NCBI GenBank assembly: GCA_964599695.1
Contig: CAZRGP010000004.1
Span: 62,001-126,000 of the forward strand
Reading direction: 5' to 3'
Source of the DNA: RUG11783 sp964599695
Lineage (GTDB): Bacteria > Bacillota > Clostridia > Oscillospirales > Ruminococcaceae
Length of the DNA: 64,000 bases
Shown here: piece after piece, positions 61,223 through 64,000 of the stretch
Layout of the letters: the number at the start of each line of letters is the position of its first letter
Position numbering within the stretch: the stretch's first letter is position 1
Notes under the pieces: model-generated
The model's database searches: none
What the model saw: only the letters and a program-made list of their open reading frames with translations
What the model was told of the DNA's origin: nothing
Made by a program: the position numbers and the translations under genes

Positions 61223-61822
61223 ATGGCAAAACTGTATTTCAGATACGGGGCGATGAACTCCGGAAAATCAACTGCCCTCATTCAGGTCGCTCACAACTAC
61301 GAGGAACGTGGCATGAAAGTCATGCTGATCAAACCGTCCATCGACACGAAAGGATCCGATACCGTAGTATCAAGGATCGGTGTATCCCGGACAGTAGATC
61401 TCCTTGTCCCCGCTTCCATGGATGTTTTCGAAGAGATAAAGAAGGTCAGCCAGGAAAAAGAACTCTCTTGTATACTGGCAGACGAGGCGCAGTTTTTTAC
61501 TCCGGAACAGGCAGAACAGCTTTTCCGCATCGCTGTAGTATTGAACATTCCTGTTATCTGCTATGGTCTCAGAAGTGACTTCCAGATGAATGGGTTCCCC
61601 GGATCCACACGTCTGCTCGAACTTGCGCACAGCATCGAGGAGCTGAAAACGATCTGCTCCTGCGGTAAAAAAGCGATGATCAATGCGCGTCTAGTAAACG
61701 GTGAATATGTGTTTGAAGGTGCTCAGGTGGCCATCGACGGCGAGGCTAGCGTCGAATACCGCTCTGTGTGTCCTCAGTGCTATTTCCGTCTGAAAGCGGA
61801 AAACCTTGCAAAAAACAAATGA
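61223..61822 (+). CDS. tdk: Thymidine kinase
   Basis: A 199-residue type II thymidine kinase. It has Walker A GAMNSGKST, the catalytic DEAQFF near residue 88, the lasso region YGLRSDFQMNGFPGS, and a zinc site (CSCGKKA and CPQC). It phosphorylates thymidine with ATP. I start at ATG 61223 with GAGGTG 7 nt upstream; a longer frame includes the promoter. The neighbouring nucleoside hydrolases fit nucleoside salvage. Confidence 0.95.
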   Translation: MAKLYFRYGAMNSGKSTALIQVAHNYEERGMKVMLIKPSIDTKGSDTVVSRIGVSRTVDLLVPASMDVFEEIKKVSQEKELSCILADEAQFFTPEQAEQLFRIAVVLNIPVICYGLRSDFQMNGFPGSTRLLELAHSIEELKTICSCGKKAMINARLVNGEYVFEGAQVAIDGEASVEYRSVCPQCYFRLKAENLAKNK

Positions 61823-61843
61823 TATACCCTGCAGGGCATAATG

Positions 61844-61869
61844 AAAGCCGGACTAATAAGTCCGGCTTT
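61844..61869. terminator. Bidirectional terminator between tdk and the nucleoside hydrolases
   Basis: 11-bp perfect stem AAAGCCGGACT/AGTCCGGCTTT with an AATA loop and T run. It abuts the convergent stop at 61874. Confidence 0.92.
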
Positions 61870-61873
61870 TTCT

Positions 61874-62842
61874 CTATTGTTGGTTGCGGTTGAAGTGCTT
61901 CAGCGCATCCAGGTGGAGTTTGATGAATTCCTCTCTGTTCAGATCAAAGGCTACCATCGCGTTGGGACGATTCTCCCTGCACAGCACATCGGTCACCGTG
62001 CACGCTTTTGAATACTGACCTTTGATGTCCACTTCAACATGGCAGGGCTCCATTTTGACGATATCCGGATTGATGAGCCAGGCCACGGGAACAGAGTCAT
62101 GGAGGCAAGGTCCAAGGCGGTTCGGATCGAAGCGCTCACTTACGGCGACATAATCCTTTACCATCTCATAATAGAAGGAACCGACATCTCCGCCGACGAC
62201 TCTCATCATTTCCCTGTCGTCCTTGGATATCATTGCTTTTTCTGTTGCGTCCAGGCCGCACATTACGAGTTTAATGCCGCTCTGGAAAACGATCTTCGCT
62301 GCCTCCGGATCGTTTGCTATATTGGCTTCTCCGAGAGGGAGCATATTTCCGCCATAAGCAGCACCTCCCATAAGAGCGATCCCGTCGATCTGGGGTTTGA
62401 GTTCAGGATAAGTCAGCAGGAACATCGCAATATTGGTAAGAGGTCCGACCGGGACAAGCACCACTTTGTCGTCACTGCGGCGGATCAGTCTGGCCATCAG
62501 ATCGACTGCATCGCACTCTTCAACCTTTTTTCTGGGCTCTTTGAGCATGTATCTCTTCCCACCAAGCCCGTCAGCCCCGTGCACAAAGTTATTCTTATGC
62601 AGGCTATAGTCTTTCACTTCGCCAAAAAGAGACTTGCTTGCGCCTCTCGCTACAGGAACTTTCAGATCGAGAAGTTCACATATACGAAGAGCGTTCTCCG
62701 TGCAGTTTTCGACCGAGCTGTTTCCGAATACGGTCGTAATGCCTAGAAGGTCGATACTGGTATTCCCCGCTGCGAGCAACAGCGCAAATGCATCATCAAC
62801 ACCGATGTCCGTGTCAAAAATGATTGGAATGCGATAACTCAT
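61874..62842 (-). CDS. Nucleoside hydrolase (IUNH family), copy 1
   Basis: A 322-residue enzyme that hydrolyses nucleosides to base and ribose. The calcium-binding motif is DTDIGVDDAFA (residues 9-19). ITTVFGN, LVPVGPLTNIA near 128 and MGGAAYGGNMLPLGEANIANDPEA near 165 (in pieces) are family signatures. The His in LHDSVPVAWL closes the active site. Its ATG overlaps the stop of copy 2 by 4 nt, so both come from one transcript. Confidence 0.9.
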   Translation of the reverse strand: MSYRIPIIFDTDIGVDDAFALLLAAGNTSIDLLGITTVFGNSSVENCTENALRICELLDLKVPVARGASKSLFGEVKDYSLHKNNFVHGADGLGGKRYMLKEPRKKVEECDAVDLMARLIRRSDDKVVLVPVGPLTNIAMFLLTYPELKPQIDGIALMGGAAYGGNMLPLGEANIANDPEAAKIVFQSGIKLVMCGLDATEKAMISKDDREMMRVVGGDVGSFYYEMVKDYVAVSERFDPNRLGPCLHDSVPVAWLINPDIVKMEPCHVEVDIKGQYSKACTVTDVLCRENRPNAMVAFDLNREEFIKLHLDALKHFNRNQQ

Positions 62843-63819
62843 CTTTCAGCACCTCCATCATAAGAATGAAGCATCTCAAGATACCATTTTGCGTACTCAT
62901 CGCGATCAACAGAGCGAACAAGAGATACGTTGGGTCTTTCCCTGAAGCGGCCGCGCCAGTCAAAGATCGTCTGGCCGAAATTCAGTTCGCTTCTTGTTTC
63001 ACAAAGGCAGAAGTAATCCTCGATCACACAGTGTTCAGGATGGGAAAGGACAAACGCCGCAGTAGCGTCGCAGCCGCCTCTACCCTTTCTGAAGCCCATT
63101 TTCGCACGTTGCTCTTCGGACATCATCAGGTTTCTTTCACGGTGACGGAGAGCGGATTTGTCATAAAACGGTTTCCAGGGATTGGAAAGCGGAAGATGAT
63201 CCAGATAGTCTGCTTCTTCTTCGGTGATATACGCTGTCCTGCAGCTGTCGAGATCCACCATGACAAACTTCTTGAATCCGGCTTCCAGACAGATCTTTAA
63301 CGCGTGAGGATCCTGAACGATATTGAACTCACCGTAAGCGCCTGCATTCCCTTTGGTAGCGGCTCCTCCCATTATCGTAAGTTGTTTGATATAATTGGGA
63401 AGATCCGGATGCCTCAGCAACGTGATCGCAATATTGGTCAGGGGGCCGATCGCGAAGATCTCGAGTTCCCCGCCCCAATGGAGCGCTTCATCGTAGATAA
63501 TATCCCACGGGTGTTTGCGGCTGAGCTTGCTCTCATCCACCTCAAATTCCAGACCGAGAAGTCCGTTATTTCCATGCGCATAGGCAGCGCGCGGTCTTCT
63601 TGCGATCAGGGCTTCCGAAGCTCCCGCACAAACAGGACAGTTCAATCCGGCCGTGTCCCTCAGATAAAGAGCGTTCCTGCGTGTATATTCCAGGCCGACA
63701 TTACCATGCACGGCGCAGATCGCCCGAATGTTATACAAACCGGACGCTGCAAGGAGCATGATCGCCTGAGCATCGTCCCCACCCGGATCCGTATCGATGA
63801 TCAAAGGTCTTAATGACAT
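62839..63819 (-). CDS. Nucleoside hydrolase (IUNH family), copy 2
   Basis: A 326-residue relative of copy 1. It has DTDPGGDDAQAIML at the N-terminus, ICAVHGNVGLEYT, FAIGPLTNIAITLL and MGGAATKGNAGAYGEFNI. The active-site Asp-His pattern near the C-terminus is CDATAAF, where copy 1 has HDS, so substrate range probably differs. I start at ATG 63819 with AAGGAG upstream. It is the first gene of the pair. Confidence 0.9.
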   Translation of the reverse strand: MSLRPLIIDTDPGGDDAQAIMLLAASGLYNIRAICAVHGNVGLEYTRRNALYLRDTAGLNCPVCAGASEALIARRPRAAYAHGNNGLLGLEFEVDESKLSRKHPWDIIYDEALHWGGELEIFAIGPLTNIAITLLRHPDLPNYIKQLTIMGGAATKGNAGAYGEFNIVQDPHALKICLEAGFKKFVMVDLDSCRTAYITEEEADYLDHLPLSNPWKPFYDKSALRHRERNLMMSEEQRAKMGFRKGRGGCDATAAFVLSHPEHCVIEDYFCLCETRSELNFGQTIFDWRGRFRERPNVSLVRSVDRDEYAKWYLEMLHSYDGGAER

Positions 63820-63926
63820 TCTCGCTTCTCCTTGTTTTTTCATTATTTTCATTATAGTTTTTGCCTATTTTTCTTTCAATAATTCCATGTGCCATTCCAT
63901 ATTTTTTCAAGAGTTGAGGTGATGAA

Positions 63927-64000
63927 ATGAATAAACGCACGTATCGTGTCGCGCTCGGCGGTATGCTTTCTGCCCTTGCCGCTACGTTCATGTTTCTCGG
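63927..64000 (+). CDS. Start of a membrane protein, possibly an ECF transporter S component (cut by window edge)
   Basis: Only 24 residues are visible. They begin MNKRTYRVALGGMLSALA, a basic N-terminus followed by a hydrophobic helix with glycine and alanine. This resembles the start of ECF-type S components or similar integral membrane proteins. GAGGTGAT lies just before ATG 63927. It is divergent from the nucleoside hydrolases; a nucleoside or vitamin transporter would fit but cannot be shown. Confidence 0.5.
   Translation, partial: MNKRTYRVALGGMLSALAATFMFL

Noticed and set aside
1..64000. Prophage, IS element or integrative element
   Set aside because: No integrase, transposase, terminase or capsid-like frame, and no long direct repeats were seen; tRNA-Leu has no flanking partial copy in view.

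Overview
This window looks like chromosomal DNA of a low-to-moderate G+C Gram-positive anaerobe of the class Clostridia. The evidence is the scr(SRP RNA)-dnaX-ybaB-recR order, the smpB-cyclophilin-ssrA block, a CarD-family regulator, MtaB, a SpoIIIE/FtsK translocase, strong GGAGG-type ribosome binding sites with some TTG and GTG starts, and consensus sigma-A promoters. Fermentative amino acid genes (NADP-type glutamate dehydrogenase, threonine dehydrogenase/Kbl) and plant or dietary glycan genes suggest a gut-type saprophyte. The genus cannot be fixed from sequence alone. I see no phage, IS element, CRISPR array, integrase or rRNA operon. This is essentially core chromosome with short metabolic islands.

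Layout. 1-1.2 kb: tail of azlC, azlD and an acetyltransferase. 1.3-7.2 kb (minus): GH36 alpha-galactosidase, GPH symporter, tdh, kbl, apparently one transcript. 7.3-9.3 kb: htpG with a CIRCE-shaped operator. 9.3-17 kb (minus): gdhA, flavodoxin, rlmA, aldose epimerase, lyxose isomerase, a GltD-like oxidoreductase, an exonuclease, an SDR and a small unknown. 17-21.1 kb: tmRNA, cyclophilin, smpB, recR, ybaB, dnaX and SRP RNA. 21.2-27 kb: orphan pduL, a family-4 uracil-DNA glycosylase, a zinc-ribbon protein, carD, a zinc/cadmium efflux operon (arsR, HMA chaperone, P-type ATPase) and an SDR. 27.3-34.9 kb (minus): LacI regulator, MsmX-type ATPase, substrate-binding protein, MalF, MalG and amylase. 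Two genes of this maltodextrin operon carry in-frame stop codons. 35-37.5 kb: glutamine-amidotransferase-like hydrolase and adenine deaminase. 37.5-42 kb: HAD phosphatase, YhiN-type flavoprotein, a UDP-GlcNAc 4,6-dehydratase, and a membrane-anchored EndoU nuclease followed at once by a probable immunity protein. 42-45.1 kb: a PF04392-type ABC transporter. 45.1-49.2 kb: a large FtsX-type ABC exporter. 49.5-64 kb: tRNA-Leu, rmuC, der, DUF512 protein, rpmF, a P-loop protein, pgi, mtaB, DUF3006, MBL hydrolase, ftsK, tdk, two nucleoside hydrolases and the start of a membrane protein.

The most striking unlisted signals are three. First, a 31-residue leader peptide (44910-45005, minus) has 11 Phe/Tyr in 16 residues and lies just before a terminator in front of the ABC transporter. 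This reads as a classical attenuator and predicts a Phe/Tyr substrate. Second, the compact EndoU toxin/immunity pair. Third, two nonsense codons in one sugar-uptake operon. Other regulatory structures include a 9-N9-9 palindrome at htpG, a perfect 15-bp palindrome at carD, and a 4x TGGCAC array upstream of the FtsX exporter.
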